From positions 124,001 to 188,000 of the forward strand of contig NZ_JAGGKI010000002.1 of the NCBI RefSeq assembly GCF_017873605.1: a stretch of DNA of 64,000 nt, written 5' to 3'. Below, one piece after another: positions 9,364-19,026 of this stretch. The translations under genes were made by a program, and so were the position numbers. The notes under the pieces were generated by a model that worked only from the letters and a program-made list of their open reading frames with translations, made no database searches and was not told the DNA's origin. This stretch comes from Paenibacillus lactis. GTDB taxonomy: Bacteria; Bacillota; Bacilli; Paenibacillales; Paenibacillaceae. Positions within the stretch are counted from its first letter, which is position 1. Each line of letters starts with the position of its first letter.

Positions 9364-9501
9364 GTTATGAATCCTCCCTTTTGTATAGGTGTATCAGTTG
9401 CTATGAATGGCGTTTTGCTTCTTCAGTATAATTAACCTTTTTTCGATTCACCAGGTACGATATTGATCTCTCGGGTGGATGAAATTGACCGCTTTACCGG
9501 T

Positions 9502-10338
9502 TTATCCCTTGACCGCCCCGTGGGTAATTCCTTCAATAATGTATTTCTGCATCGCCAGGAAGAAAATGATGATCGGCAGAATGCCGAGCACCAGCGCCGG
9601 CAGCGCCAGATCCCACTGCTTGGTATATTGCCCGAAGAAGGCGAAGGTCGCAATCGGTATCGTCCGCAGCTCGGCGGATTGCAGGATCAGCGACGGCAGC
9701 AGATAGTCATTCCAGATCCACAGCGTGTTCAGAATGATCACGGTCACGAACATCGGCTTCATGAGCGGAAATACGACCCGGAAGAATACGCCGTAGCCGC
9801 TCGCTCCGTCCACCGTTGCCGCTTCCTCGATCTCCAGCGGAATCGACTTCGTAAATCCATGGAACAGAAATACGCTGAGCGGAACACCAAACCCGAGATA
9901 ACAGATGATCAGGCCGTACAGGCTGTTATTGATGCCCATCGTTGCGGTTACCTTCACCAGCGGAATCATGATGGACTGGAACGGAATGACCATGGCTGCA
10001 ACGAACAGGGCGAACATAAGCCGGTTAAAGCGCGTATTGCGCCGCACCATCTGATACGCCGTCATGGCGCTCAGCATCGCCAGCAGCAGGTTGCTGGCAA
10101 CCGTGACGACCAGGGAGTTCCAGAGCGCCGACGGAAAGTTCGTAATATCCCATGCCCGCGAATAGTTGCTCCATTCAAACGTTGTCGGCAGCCCCGCCGA
10201 ATCGGTCAGCAGCTCGCCGAAGGTTTTGACCGAATTGACGAACAGGAAATAGAACGGTACCAGGAAGAGCAGAGCAACGATGATCATGATGAGCTCGGTA
10301 GCCAGCGTATTCAGCTTGTATTTTCTAACGGTCTCCAT
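9502..10338 (-). CDS. Carbohydrate ABC transporter permease (MalG-type)
   Basis: A 278-residue inner-membrane permease with six predicted helices. The EAA loop that contacts the ATPase is clear: EEAATVDGASGYGVFFRVVF. Its start overlaps the stop of the upstream permease by one base (TAATG), so the two are translationally coupled. It forms a heterodimeric channel with the upstream permease and receives sugar from the lipoprotein encoded downstream. No ATP-binding gene is in the cluster, as is common in Bacillota where one MsmX-type ATPase serves many transporters. Confidence 0.88.
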   Translation of the reverse strand: METVRKYKLNTLATELIMIIVALLFLVPFYFLFVNSVKTFGELLTDSAGLPTTFEWSNYSRAWDITNFPSALWNSLVVTVASNLLLAMLSAMTAYQMVRRNTRFNRLMFALFVAAMVIPFQSIMIPLVKVTATMGINNSLYGLIICYLGFGVPLSVFLFHGFTKSIPLEIEEAATVDGASGYGVFFRVVFPLMKPMFVTVIILNTLWIWNDYLLPSLILQSAELRTIPIATFAFFGQYTKQWDLALPALVLGILPIIIFFLAMQKYIIEGITHGAVKG

Positions 10339-11219
10339 TAAGCCTCGACCTCCTTGCTCTTCGTGAACCGAACCTGCAGGCTTGTGATGATGGCGACGAC
10401 GATGAAGAAGATGACCGCCTTCGCTGTGCCGAGGCCCAGACGGTTATTCGTATACGCTTCGTTATAGATGTTCATGGCCACCGACTCCGTGGAGCCGAAC
10501 GGCCCGCCCTTGGTGAGCGACAGGTTCAGGTCAAACATCTTGAACGACCATGAGATCGCCAGGAACAGGCATACAGTGACGGCAGGCATCACGAGCGGTA
10601 TAATGATGGACCGAAGAACTTGTCCCCTGCTTGCGCCGTCGATTTCGGCCGCCTCCAGAATATCCTTTGGCACGTTATTGAGCGACGAAATATAGATGAC
10701 CATCAGATAACCGGCCGTCTGCCATACGAAGACGATGACGATCGCCCAGAATGCCGTCCCCTTCGTCCCGAGCCAAGGCAGATTGAAGAATCCGAGATTC
10801 GTCGCGTTGCCGATCGCCGCGAAGCCTTTTACGAAGATGAATTGCCAGATGAAGCCCAGAAGCAGGCCGCCGATCACGTTCGGCATGAAGAAGATCGTTC
10901 GCAGCACGTTCCTCGTCTTGAGAGGCTTGGTCAGAAAATAGGCCAGCACGAAGCCGAGAAGATTCGTAAGAATGACACCCAGCACCGTGAACCTTGTGGT
11001 GAACCAGAATGAGCTGCGGAATTTATCGTCATTGGTAAATATCGTTACGAAGTTATCAAAGCCGACCCAATCGATTTTATTCGATACGCCATTCCAGTTG
11101 GTGAAGGAATAATACAGTCCTAGAAGGAATGGAATGATCATGATCAGGATGAAAAAAATAGTGGAGGGTCCCACGAACAGAAACTGCTGGAGCAGCGCCG
11201 ATGATTTTTTTCGATTCAT
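10338..11219 (-). CDS. Sugar ABC transporter permease (MalF/UgpA-type)
   Basis: The first gene of the sugar transport operon, 293 residues with six predicted helices and the EAA loop EAAEIDGASRGQVLRSIIIP. A longer frame reaches 11408, overlapping the divergent kinase gene, but ATG at 11217-11219 is preceded by AAAGGGGAGA and gives the usual N-terminus MNRKKSSALLQQF. It is divergent from the sensor kinase across about 150 nt, which should carry both promoters. It pairs with the MalG-type permease to form the channel. Confidence 0.88.
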   Translation of the reverse strand: MNRKKSSALLQQFLFVGPSTIFFILIMIIPFLLGLYYSFTNWNGVSNKIDWVGFDNFVTIFTNDDKFRSSFWFTTRFTVLGVILTNLLGFVLAYFLTKPLKTRNVLRTIFFMPNVIGGLLLGFIWQFIFVKGFAAIGNATNLGFFNLPWLGTKGTAFWAIVIVFVWQTAGYLMVIYISSLNNVPKDILEAAEIDGASRGQVLRSIIIPLVMPAVTVCLFLAISWSFKMFDLNLSLTKGGPFGSTESVAMNIYNEAYTNNRLGLGTAKAVIFFIVVAIITSLQVRFTKSKEVEA

Positions 11220-11372
11220 CCCTGTGATCTCCCCTTTGCGATAAGATGTTGTATGATGTATAGCCATTATGAGGTAACCTGTTATCATTGAACACGGAGA
11301 ATCATGAACCGTTAGGTGTAAAATATTGACCATACCCTTTTGTACGATTGATCCTATCTGAGGTGAGCTGTC

Positions 11373-13154
11373 ATGAAATTCCGCAGTATTCAAACCCGGC
11401 TGATTCAATTCATGCTGGCCGTTACAACGATTCCGCTTCTGCTCTCCTTAATCATCACATTCTCGCATACCCGCGAATCCGTGAAGGAACAGACGGTTAA
11501 CGAGAACATTCGGCTAATTTATCAAGGAGCGACCAATTTAAGAAACTATATGAACAGCATCAATCGGGCTTCGCTCTCCGTCTATTCGGACTCCTATTTT
11601 CTGCGCAATCTCGCCCTGGATCCGGACAATCACCGCGTCATTGCCGAGCTCTATGCCACCCTGCAGGCGATTCAGACAGGGATGGAGGACATTCATCAGA
11701 TCTACCTGCACAACTACTTAACCGGTCAATCGACCCAAGTGTCGAGCAATCTTCCAAGGCGCGAGTTCCGGAAGGAGCCTTACCGCCGGATTGAGCAGTT
11801 CGGTCCCGGCCCTGCCGCGGTCGAGCCGATCCATGAGGTTCATAACTACGGATTTCCCCGCAGACCGGCTGACATTACCGATTTCAAGGTGATCACCTTT
11901 TACCGGTCGATCAACAACATTCCATCTCCCGAGCAGTACGCTCTAATGGCGATTGATGTGAAACTTGACAGTATCTTGGCCATTTGCGACCAACTGTATG
12001 CCAAGGGGGAGGAGCAGTTATACTTGATTGATGATACAGGCAGCATCATGTATAGTCCGAATCCCGATGAAATCGGGCAGCCCTTTGCCGATCAGACGCT
12101 GCTGAATGAAATCGCCAAGGAAAAACAGGGCTATTATGACGGCAAGCAAGCGATGGTGATCTATGAGAAGCTGGATCTGCCGTACGCCCCCTGGACTTTG
12201 GTGAAGCAGATACCGCATAAAACGCTGTACAAAAATTCGACGGAACTGACGGGGATCAACGCGATCATTGCCATTTTTGCTCTACTGGTTGTCATTTTCG
12301 GCACCCTATGGATATCCATTCGGATTACAAGACCCATTAAACAGCTCACGAGTTATATGAATCAGGTACAGACCGGGCGGCTGGATGTCGATATCGATGT
12401 AACGAGCCCGGACGAGATCGGAATTTTATCCCGGCGGTTCCGGAATATGATGGACACGATCAACAACCTGATCCTGCGGGAATACCGGCTGGAGCTGGCC
12501 AACAAGACCAACCAGCTGAAAGCGCTGCAGGCACAGATCGACCCGCATTTTCTGTACAATGCGCTTCAGTCCATCGGAACGTTGGCCCTTCAGCATAAGG
12601 TGCCGCGGATCTATTCCCTGCTCTCCTCCCTCGCCAATATCATGCGCTACAATATGCGTAACAGCGAGGCGAAAGTAACGCTGCAGGATGAGATCCATCA
12701 TGTGCGGCTCTACTTGGAGCTCCAGAAGCAGCGTTTCCGCGATCAGCTTGAAATTACATGGGATTTGGAGCCGGAAAGCCTGCAGGCTCCCGTTCCGAAG
12801 ATGATTCTGCAGCCGATCGTCGAGAACTATTTCAAGCACGGCATGAACACCAGGGATACCGTGGGACGCTTATCGATTTCTTCGCGTATTACAGAGGAAC
12901 ATAGACTCGTCGTCGTGGTCGAGAATAACGGCACGTCGATTGAGGAAGACAGACTGGCCGCTATCCGCCGCATGCTGGCCGATCCTTCGGGCTATGAGCC
13001 GCGAAGCGGCGATGCCGGGGATATCTCCATCGGGCTTATGAATGTGCTGATGCGCCTGAACCTGTATACGGACAACAAGGCTGTTTTAACCATCGAGAAT
13101 GCAGTGCCGCATGGCGTCATTGTCACGCTCAATATCAACGCTTGGGGAGAGTGA
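11373..13154 (+). CDS. Sensor histidine kinase (YesM family)
   Basis: A 593-residue membrane sensor kinase. The first helix lies near residues 10-30, an extracellular sensing region spans to about residue 285, a second helix follows (INAIIAIFALLVVIFGTLWI), then a HAMP linker (RITRPIKQLTSYMNQ). The kinase core has LQAQIDPHFLYNALQSI with the phospho-accepting His and an ATP-binding N box (PKMILQPIVENYFKHG). GAGGTGAG precedes the ATG. It is nine bases upstream of its response regulator and divergent from the sugar transporter, the usual arrangement where the pair turns on transport of an extracellular oligosaccharide. Confidence 0.9.
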   Translation: MKFRSIQTRLIQFMLAVTTIPLLLSLIITFSHTRESVKEQTVNENIRLIYQGATNLRNYMNSINRASLSVYSDSYFLRNLALDPDNHRVIAELYATLQAIQTGMEDIHQIYLHNYLTGQSTQVSSNLPRREFRKEPYRRIEQFGPGPAAVEPIHEVHNYGFPRRPADITDFKVITFYRSINNIPSPEQYALMAIDVKLDSILAICDQLYAKGEEQLYLIDDTGSIMYSPNPDEIGQPFADQTLLNEIAKEKQGYYDGKQAMVIYEKLDLPYAPWTLVKQIPHKTLYKNSTELTGINAIIAIFALLVVIFGTLWISIRITRPIKQLTSYMNQVQTGRLDVDIDVTSPDEIGILSRRFRNMMDTINNLILREYRLELANKTNQLKALQAQIDPHFLYNALQSIGTLALQHKVPRIYSLLSSLANIMRYNMRNSEAKVTLQDEIHHVRLYLELQKQRFRDQLEITWDLEPESLQAPVPKMILQPIVENYFKHGMNTRDTVGRLSISSRITEEHRLVVVVENNGTSIEEDRLAAIRRMLADPSGYEPRSGDAGDISIGLMNVLMRLNLYTDNKAVLTIENAVPHGVIVTLNINAWGE

Positions 13155-13163
13155 GCAGAAGAG

Positions 13164-14777
13164 ATGAAAGTATTGATCGTAGACGACGAACAGCACGTAA
13201 GAGAAGCGATTGAGATGCTTGCGGACTGGGAGCGTCATGGCATAACGGAAATCTATCAGGCTGCCGACGGCGAGGAAGCGGTTCGGCTGATTGAGGAGAA
13301 AGATCCCCAGATCGTCATGACCGATATGCGGATGCCGAATTCAAACGGCCTCGAGCTGCTGACCTGGCTGCACACATCCAGACCCGACATCAAGGTGCTC
13401 GTCATCAGCGGATACGATGATTTCGAGTATGTCCGGCATACGATCCGCTCGGGGGGATCGGATTATATTTTGAAGCCGGTCGAGGCGGAAAGTCTGAACG
13501 AGGCGCTCGGCAAAGCGGCGGATGCCTGGCGGTTGGAGGAAGAAAAGCGGAAGCAGATCATGAGCCAAAATATCGAGATGAACCAGATGACCCCGCTCTA
13601 TATGGACCGGCTTCTCTCGGATCTTGTGAACGGATACGGCAGCAGAGAGAGCATCGTAGCCCAGCTGCGAAACCGGATAGCTCTGCCTCAGACAGGAGCT
13701 CTCTGTCATATCGTCGTTATAAGCGATGTTCAGTTTGACAAAGACCTGCTGTCCAAATTTCGGAACCGGCGGCATCTGCTCTCCTTCACCTTGATTAATA
13801 TCTGCAACGAGCTGCTGCGCGATCAGGGTGTCGCTTTCCGCCATATCGACAAGCCCGGTGAAATGATTGTGCTGTACTGGAACCCTCGTCTGCCCGTCAA
13901 CGATATGCTCGAACGGATCAACGACGGATTGTTCGCCATTCTCCGGCGCCGGGCCCATTTCGGCTATGCGGCAGCAGCTTTCCCTGCTGAGCTGCCGAAA
14001 GCATACTTGAACGCCGTCCAGGCCTTGTGGAGCCGCAACCTGCTGACAGGCAAATCGCGAGTTCACAAAGACCGCGTCCCGGAAAGCGAAGGCTCCCGTA
14101 CCCCTCGCTTGGCCACGTATGAAGAGAAATTCAAATTAGCCGCCCTGAGCGGGAGCAAGGAACGGATCGAAGCAGCCGCGGATGAGTGGATGAAGGATAT
14201 CCGGGACATGGATCGGGTGTCTCCGGAGCAGCTGCTGCGCATAAACTCCGAATGGGACTGGATGCAGCAGCATTGGACCGAGAATGAGGTAAAGAGCGTA
14301 CAGGAGCCCGTGGAGGACGCGGAAATCTCCCAAGACCTGCCGTCCCCTCTTCCCTTGAATGAGGACGGCATGCTGTGCTGGGACCGCTGGCGGGAACAGA
14401 TTTGCGGCCGACTCAACGCAGCCTCCAGAGTGCTTACCCAGATTCATTCGAAGGACAGCCATATTATTCATGATATCGCCCGGTATTTGGAAAACAGCTA
14501 TCATGAGGAGATTTCATTGCAGCAGATTGCCGGTCGCTTCTTCCTCAGCAGGGAGTATATCTCCCGCAAATTCAAACAGGAATTCGGCGTGACCCTCTCC
14601 GATTTTCTCGGACGTGTACGCATCGACAAGGCCAAGACCCTGCTGCTCAATCCTCAGCTCCGCATTGCCCAGATTGCAGAGATGGTCGGTTACCAGGATG
14701 AAAAGTACTTCAGCAAGGTGTTTAAAAAAATGGAGGGCGTGACGCCCAACGAATATCGGAAGGTGCACCAGAAGTAA
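13164..14777 (+). CDS. Response regulator with AraC-type DNA-binding domain (YesN family)
   Basis: A 537-residue protein. The N-terminal receiver domain (residues 1-120) has acidic residues in VLIVDDEQ, the phosphorylation Asp in TDMRMPNSNG, and the conserved Lys in YILKPVEAE. A linker of about 310 residues follows, then a C-terminal AraC helix-turn-helix pair: EISLQQIAGRFFLSREYISR and LRIAQIAEMVGYQDEKYFSK. It is cotranscribed with the kinase and should be phosphorylated by it. The divergent sugar transport operon is its most likely target. Confidence 0.9.
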   Translation: MKVLIVDDEQHVREAIEMLADWERHGITEIYQAADGEEAVRLIEEKDPQIVMTDMRMPNSNGLELLTWLHTSRPDIKVLVISGYDDFEYVRHTIRSGGSDYILKPVEAESLNEALGKAADAWRLEEEKRKQIMSQNIEMNQMTPLYMDRLLSDLVNGYGSRESIVAQLRNRIALPQTGALCHIVVISDVQFDKDLLSKFRNRRHLLSFTLINICNELLRDQGVAFRHIDKPGEMIVLYWNPRLPVNDMLERINDGLFAILRRRAHFGYAAAAFPAELPKAYLNAVQALWSRNLLTGKSRVHKDRVPESEGSRTPRLATYEEKFKLAALSGSKERIEAAADEWMKDIRDMDRVSPEQLLRINSEWDWMQQHWTENEVKSVQEPVEDAEISQDLPSPLPLNEDGMLCWDRWREQICGRLNAASRVLTQIHSKDSHIIHDIARYLENSYHEEISLQQIAGRFFLSREYISRKFKQEFGVTLSDFLGRVRIDKAKTLLLNPQLRIAQIAEMVGYQDEKYFSKVFKKMEGVTPNEYRKVHQK

Positions 14778-14799
14778 GAAGCAACAGCCGGAATATTTG

Positions 14800-14965
14800 C
14801 TACGGGAACACCGGCTTGAGCCTGGGAAAACACCGGGTCACGGGACTGGAACACCTACTGCGGCCTCGAAAAGACCGGGGGGCACGGAACGCCCGCTTGG
14901 GTTCCTGGAAACACCGGGTCACGGGTACGCCCGCTTGGGCCCGGGAAACACCCGCTTGGCGACGG
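14800..14965. repeat. Degenerate GC-rich intergenic repeat of about 44 bp
   Basis: In the gap 14778-15101 a unit of GGAACACC(G/C)GCTTG followed by TGGAAACACCGGGTCACGGG occurs at about 14806 and again at about 14886, with further partial copies up to 14960. It shows no coding signal. Confidence 0.5.
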
Positions 14966-15040
14966 CAACGTCCAGTCTTGTTCCTCGCGCTCCCAGTTGA
15001 ACTGGCCGGCTCCCATACAAGTAAAGCTGACCCTGACAAA

Positions 15041-15081
15041 AAAAGAGCTCCCGGCCGCCTCTAGGGCGCCGGAGCTCTTCC
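15041..15081. terminator. Intrinsic terminator between convergent genes
   Basis: AAGAGCTCC at 15043-15051 pairs with GGAGCTCTT at 15071-15079, extended by inner GC pairs with bulges. Runs of A before and T-rich sequence after suit both strands: the response regulator (plus) and RidA (minus). Confidence 0.7.
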
Positions 15082-15101
15082 TTACGTTTTCCTTCGATCC
15101 A

Positions 15102-15482
15102 TTATCCCTTGACTGCAATGACTTCGATTTCCACCAGTCCGTCCTTAGGCAGGCGGGCTACCTCCACCGCGCTCCGCGCCGGATAAGGCTCGGAAAAGAA
15201 GCTGCCGTACACCTCGTTTACCGCTGCGAAATCATTCATGTCCTTCAGGAATACGGTTGTTTTGACGACCTGGTCCAGGCTTGTCCCTGCCGCTTCAAGA
15301 ATGGCCTTTACATTGCTTAAGGACAGCCGCGCCTGTTCCTGCACGCCTTCACCGAATTCCCCCGTTTCCGGATTCAGACCGAGCTGGCCGGAGGTGTATA
15401 CGAAGCCGTTGATCTCTACCGCCTGGCTGTAAGGGCCGATCGCGCCTGGCGCTTTAGGCGTGGAAATAATATGTTTGTTCAT
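15102..15482 (-). CDS. RidA family enamine/imine deaminase
   Basis: A 126-residue protein of the RidA/YjgF/UK114 family, which hydrolyses reactive 2-aminoacrylate and related imines released by PLP enzymes. It starts MNKHIISTPKAPGAIGPYSQ and carries the conserved GFVYTSGQLGLNPETGE, the RLSLSNVKAILEAAG helix and RSAVEVARLPKDGLVEIE with the key Arg and the closing Glu. Length and motifs are full. The protein acts in the cytosol as a homotrimer. It is on the same strand as the upstream NAD(P)-binding protein, 69 nt away. Confidence 0.9.
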   Translation of the reverse strand: MNKHIISTPKAPGAIGPYSQAVEINGFVYTSGQLGLNPETGEFGEGVQEQARLSLSNVKAILEAAGTSLDQVVKTTVFLKDMNDFAAVNEVYGSFFSEPYPARSAVEVARLPKDGLVEIEVIAVKG

Positions 15483-15551
15483 GGATAAGGCTCCCTTCTA
15501 TGTAATTCTGTTATGTTCACATTGTAAACGTCCGGCTGCAGACTGGCAAAT

Positions 15552-16226
15552 TTATTCAGCCGTATCGCCCAGCACATGAATGACTTCATTCGGATAGATG
15601 TGATGCCCCTTCATATCGGTAAGCCCGATCCTCACCATGGCGCGGGCCACCTTCAGTGAAGGGACTGCCCGGTATGGAGCGAGCTTCGGACGCCTGAACA
15701 GCACATCCAGAGAAGTCATCAATGCCGCAGCTGCCTGCTCGCCGAAACGGCTGTCCGGCCGCTTTCCAAGCAGTAAAGACGGACGGAACAGATGCAGGCC
15801 ATGAAAGCCCATTTCGGTCAGGCCTTCCTCCATTTCGCCCTTGGTCCGAAGATAGAAATTCCGCACATCCGGGCTTGCCCCCATCGAGCTGACCGCCAGG
15901 AATTGGCGAACGCCGTGCCTTCTGGCAAGGGTCGCCGACTTCAGCACGTATTCCACATCGACCTTCCGGAATTGCTCCCGGGAGCCGGCCTTCTTGATCG
16001 TTGTCCCGAGGCAGCAATACACGCTGTGAACACCCGCGAAGGCTTCTTCGAAGCGTTCGAGCTCATCCCAATTCACGGGAATGCTCCGCAGACTCGGATG
16101 GGTAGCGTCAGGCGGTCTTCTCACCAGCACCCGGACCTCATTCATCTCGGGTCTCTTCAGCAATTCCTCGGTAACCTGTCCCCCTACAAGCCCCGTTGCC
16201 CCAATAACGAGTGTTATCCGTCCCAT
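15552..16226 (-). CDS. NAD(P)-binding Rossmann protein (HTATIP2/atypical SDR type)
   Basis: A 224-residue atypical short-chain dehydrogenase. It begins MGRITLVIGATGLVGGQVTE, a GxxGxxG dinucleotide-binding loop, followed by the VRVLVRRPP strand. YCCLGTTIKKAGSREQF and FLAVSSMGASPDVRNFYLRT match the layout of HTATIP2-like oxidoreductases; the YLRTK stretch may supply the active-site Tyr and Lys. AAGGAGGG precedes the ATG. The substrate is unknown. It lies upstream of ridA in the same direction. Confidence 0.8.
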   Translation of the reverse strand: MGRITLVIGATGLVGGQVTEELLKRPEMNEVRVLVRRPPDATHPSLRSIPVNWDELERFEEAFAGVHSVYCCLGTTIKKAGSREQFRKVDVEYVLKSATLARRHGVRQFLAVSSMGASPDVRNFYLRTKGEMEEGLTEMGFHGLHLFRPSLLLGKRPDSRFGEQAAAALMTSLDVLFRRPKLAPYRAVPSLKVARAMVRIGLTDMKGHHIYPNEVIHVLGDTAE

Positions 16227-16468
16227 CTAACTGCCCTCCTTAATTATTCATCATCTAAATCATTCATCAGGTTAAGACCGCGGCTTATGGACAACCTGGA
16301 CAGCTTAGATGTGGACAAAACCTCCGTCAAAGTTAGGCTGACCGAACTCCTGCTACTGAGATCATTCTACACCCCATAACGGAGCTGTCAACATACTTGA
16401 ATCAGGTGAAACCACTCATGGACCATACAGCCGTTTACAGGAGGATGAGCCGCAGCTTAAATACAGAA

Positions 16469-16502
16469 AAAGAGTGCAAATCAGGCACGATTCGCACTCT
16501 TT
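16469..16502 (-). terminator. Intrinsic terminator overlapping a gene 3' end
   Basis: Read on the minus strand, a 14-bp stem with one mismatch (16489-16502 with 16469-16482) surrounds a 6-nt loop and is followed by TTTTTCTG. The stop codon of the small gene at 16481 lies inside the hairpin. Confidence 0.7.
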
Positions 16503-16768
16503 CTCCAAGCGGTTATCAAGTTAAGCAGCGGCTTCCAATCTCTGCGGAACCAGCCGGGGGCTTCGGCATGCGCCGCGTCCCCCTCCGGCAAACCGCCCGT
16601 TATGGACGCCTCGCTCAAGCCTTCGTGAATAGGGAAGGGCTCCTCCTCCATCCAGACATAGTACTTCATATCAAACGTACTGACCATGTCTCCATGAAGC
16701 GTAAGCACCTTATCGTTACGAATATCGATCACCTTGCCGGTCACAACCCGGTTCTCCAACACGATCAT
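16481..16768 (-). CDS. Small conserved hypothetical protein, 95 aa
   Basis: The product begins MIVLENRVVTGKVIDIRNDK and has a short beta-rich N-terminal half (KVLTLHGDMVSTFDMKYYVW) followed by a variable tail. GGGAGG lies only three bases before ATG 16766-16768; an in-frame GTG at 16762 would have nine-base spacing and may be the true start. No family is recognised. It is followed by its own terminator and sits between an NAD(P)-binding protein gene and csbD on the same strand. Confidence 0.55.
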   Translation of the reverse strand: MIVLENRVVTGKVIDIRNDKVLTLHGDMVSTFDMKYYVWMEEEPFPIHEGLSEASITGGLPEGDAAHAEAPGWFRRDWKPLLNLITAWRKSANRA

Positions 16769-16790
16769 TCGCCTCCCTTAATCTAAGGCT

Positions 16791-16994
16791 TTAATCCCGA
16801 AATCTGGCGCTCCAATCCGCATATTCGCGCTCTGCGGCATCCTTCGAATGTCCGTAGCGTTCCTGCAGCTTCCCAACCAATTTATCCTTCTCTCCGGCGA
16901 TGACATCCAGGTCGTCATCGGTCAATTTGCCCCATTGCTTCTTCGCTTCACCCTTGATCTGGTTCCATTTCCCTTTAAAAACGTTGTTATCCAT
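16791..16994 (-). CDS. CsbD family stress protein
   Basis: A 67-residue protein, MDNNVFKGKWNQIKGEAKKQ at its start, with WGKLTDDDLDVIAGEKDKLV and LQERYGHSKDAAEREY. This is the CsbD fold, a small abundant stress-associated protein in Bacillota and other bacteria; its molecular role is unknown. A longer frame runs to 17129, but ATG at 16992-16994 is preceded by GGGAGG at good spacing and gives the family's normal length. Confidence 0.92.
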   Translation of the reverse strand: MDNNVFKGKWNQIKGEAKKQWGKLTDDDLDVIAGEKDKLVGKLQERYGHSKDAAEREYADWSARFRD

Positions 16995-17209
16995 AGATAT
17001 CTGCCTCCCTATCAAGTAATGACTCCTGCATTCATCTATCGTCTGTACATTGTGTTTACCCGCCTGCTGCCGCTCTGAATCCTTGAAGGAAGCTGTCATG
17101 GAAGGATCACCTTCTACCGCTTGCCTCACCTGGCGCCAATTCTGTAGGGAGGGTCACTGCTTTATCATCCATGCTATAGCCAAGGCAGCAGAGGGGCGAA
17201 CACAGCAAA

Positions 17210-17243
17210 ATGCCCCGCGAATCCATGAGGACCCGCAGGGCAT
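17210..17243 (-). terminator. Terminator after the HD-GYP gene
   Basis: On the minus strand ATGCCCTGCG pairs with CGCGGGGCAT across a loop (one mismatch) and is followed by TTTTGCTG. It lies about 50 nt past the HD-GYP stop codon. Confidence 0.6.
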
Positions 17244-17289
17244 CTATCTATCAACTGTACTTGAGGTCTGATGTAACAGCCTCTCATTC

Positions 17290-18795
17290 TTAGCGAATCG
17301 AGGCCACCTTTGTCTCGCTTTTCATATAATTCACGAACATGCCTGCAAAATCCGGATCCCACTGGGTCCCCTTGCCCTCCTCCAATATATTCAGCGCATC
17401 CGCCGATCGCATGCCGCTGCGGTAAGGACGATCCGACGTCATCGCATCATACGCATCCGCGACGGCAATAATCCGCCCGAACAACGGGATTTCCTTGCCC
17501 TTCAGGCCATCCGGATAACCGCACCCGTCATATCGTTCGTGATGGGATCGCACCCCTTCCAGGTAAGGAGCCATGGCGTCGGCCGGTTCAATCTGCAGCA
17601 AAATATTCTCGCCCTGCTGCGGATGCGTCTTGACCTGATTGAACTCCTCTTCCGTCAGCTTCCCTTCCTTCAGCAATATATGATCACGCACACCGATTTT
17701 GCCGATATCATGCAGAAGCGCCGTCTTACGCAGCAGATCGATCTCCTCCTCGCTGAGACCGGCCAGACGGCCGATCAGAACGGAATATTCCGCAACCCGA
17801 AGCGAATGACCGGCCGTGTAAGGATCTCTTGCATCAAGCGCGGCCGCAAGCGCCGCGAAGTAGCTGTCAAGCAGCTTACGGTTCCGTTCCTCGCGCACCT
17901 GAAGGCCGCGAACCATCATATTGAAGCCCGCGATCAGTGTAGAGAATTCGTCGGAATATAGATTCGAGGTCTGGATAAGGCGTCCTTCTTTAATTTCATT
18001 CATCGCCCGGTACAGCTGGCGGATGGGGCGCTGTAAATCCTGGGTTAAAAGCCATGCTCCGACATATGCGAATCCGACGCCGAGCAGCAGGACGAACCCT
18101 GCCCAACCCCAATACTGCTGCGGAGCAATTTTGTTAAGCCCCTCCAGCCTAATCTGGACGGCCAGCGAGAACAGAAAGAGCGGAAATGTGCCGATGAGCA
18201 TCGTGCTTAGCAAAAATTTGGTGCGAATCGCCATGAATACTTGCCCTTCCAGCGAGAAATCGACACCATACCTCGACAGCGCATTCCGCCTTATTCCCTT
18301 GATCAGCGGGCGAATGGCGGCAATCGTCAGGAAGAACTCAATCATGGCATGGCAGCTGGCAAGGAGAACGGCTCCAAGTGACGCAAGCCATATGTAAAAG
18401 GCAGGAAAGCTCAGCTTCCCCTGCTCCATCATCCATAAGGTCAGGAGAATGGCCGGCAGCGACAGCCCGAGCAGATGGGGGCCGAATATGCGATAAACGG
18501 CGAGGCGCGGCATACGATGCACGTGTAAATAGGCTTTTTCAAGCAGATCCAGATCCGGGTTTTCCTCTTCAAAGACCGCACGGATCGGCTTAAGCTGCTT
18601 CAGGAAGACGCTGAGCTCCGAAACGCTCATGATCATGAACGAAATGGCAAGGATGACCATCAGACGCGCGCCTTCCTCGAAGGAAATTTCCAGGGTCGTT
18701 ACCAATAATACGCCGCCGACGACAAGAACAGCCGCAATCGAGCCGATCATATAATTCCGAACAAGCTGATTAAGAAATGACTTATACAGTTGCAT
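17290..18795 (-). CDS. Membrane HD-GYP domain protein, likely c-di-GMP phosphodiesterase
   Basis: A 501-residue protein with several membrane helices in the first 270 residues, then a HAMP-like segment (RPIRQLYRAMNEIKEGRLIQ) and a C-terminal HD-GYP domain. The domain shows HSLRVAEYS, LLHDIGKIGVRDHIL, the HHERYDGCGYPDGLKG signature and AVADAYDAMTSDRPYRSGM. These are the metal-binding and GYP residues of enzymes that cleave cyclic di-GMP. Signal input is through the membrane part and is unknown. GAGGCGG precedes the ATG. It is divergent from the giant repeat gene across about 700 nt. Confidence 0.88.
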   Translation of the reverse strand: MQLYKSFLNQLVRNYMIGSIAAVLVVGGVLLVTTLEISFEEGARLMVILAISFMIMSVSELSVFLKQLKPIRAVFEEENPDLDLLEKAYLHVHRMPRLAVYRIFGPHLLGLSLPAILLTLWMMEQGKLSFPAFYIWLASLGAVLLASCHAMIEFFLTIAAIRPLIKGIRRNALSRYGVDFSLEGQVFMAIRTKFLLSTMLIGTFPLFLFSLAVQIRLEGLNKIAPQQYWGWAGFVLLLGVGFAYVGAWLLTQDLQRPIRQLYRAMNEIKEGRLIQTSNLYSDEFSTLIAGFNMMVRGLQVREERNRKLLDSYFAALAAALDARDPYTAGHSLRVAEYSVLIGRLAGLSEEEIDLLRKTALLHDIGKIGVRDHILLKEGKLTEEEFNQVKTHPQQGENILLQIEPADAMAPYLEGVRSHHERYDGCGYPDGLKGKEIPLFGRIIAVADAYDAMTSDRPYRSGMRSADALNILEEGKGTQWDPDFAGMFVNYMKSETKVASIR

Positions 18796-18991
18796 GGTCC
18801 GCCTCTACTTTCGTAACAGAAATAAACACCCCGTTTAAGCCGAACATCGGTCTGCAGCATCATTCACAAAATCCCGCATGAAATGAGGATAATTATCGAA
18901 TTTGCTAAAATTGTCGTTACTATGAATATCGTTGGAAATGCCAAAAAAATCAAGAACTTTAAACCTCATTCGCCAAGATTCTTGAATATTT

Positions 18992-19020
18992 TTGCTTATC
19001 GGGCCCAACTATGATATAAT
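18992..19020 (+). promoter_or_regulatory. Sigma-A type promoter
   Basis: TTGCTT at 18992-18997 and TATAAT at 19015-19020 are separated by exactly 17 bp, pointing toward the giant repeat gene. A transcript from about 19027 would carry a leader of roughly 475 nt before the start codon at 19503. Confidence 0.7.
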
Positions 19021-19026
19021 AATAAA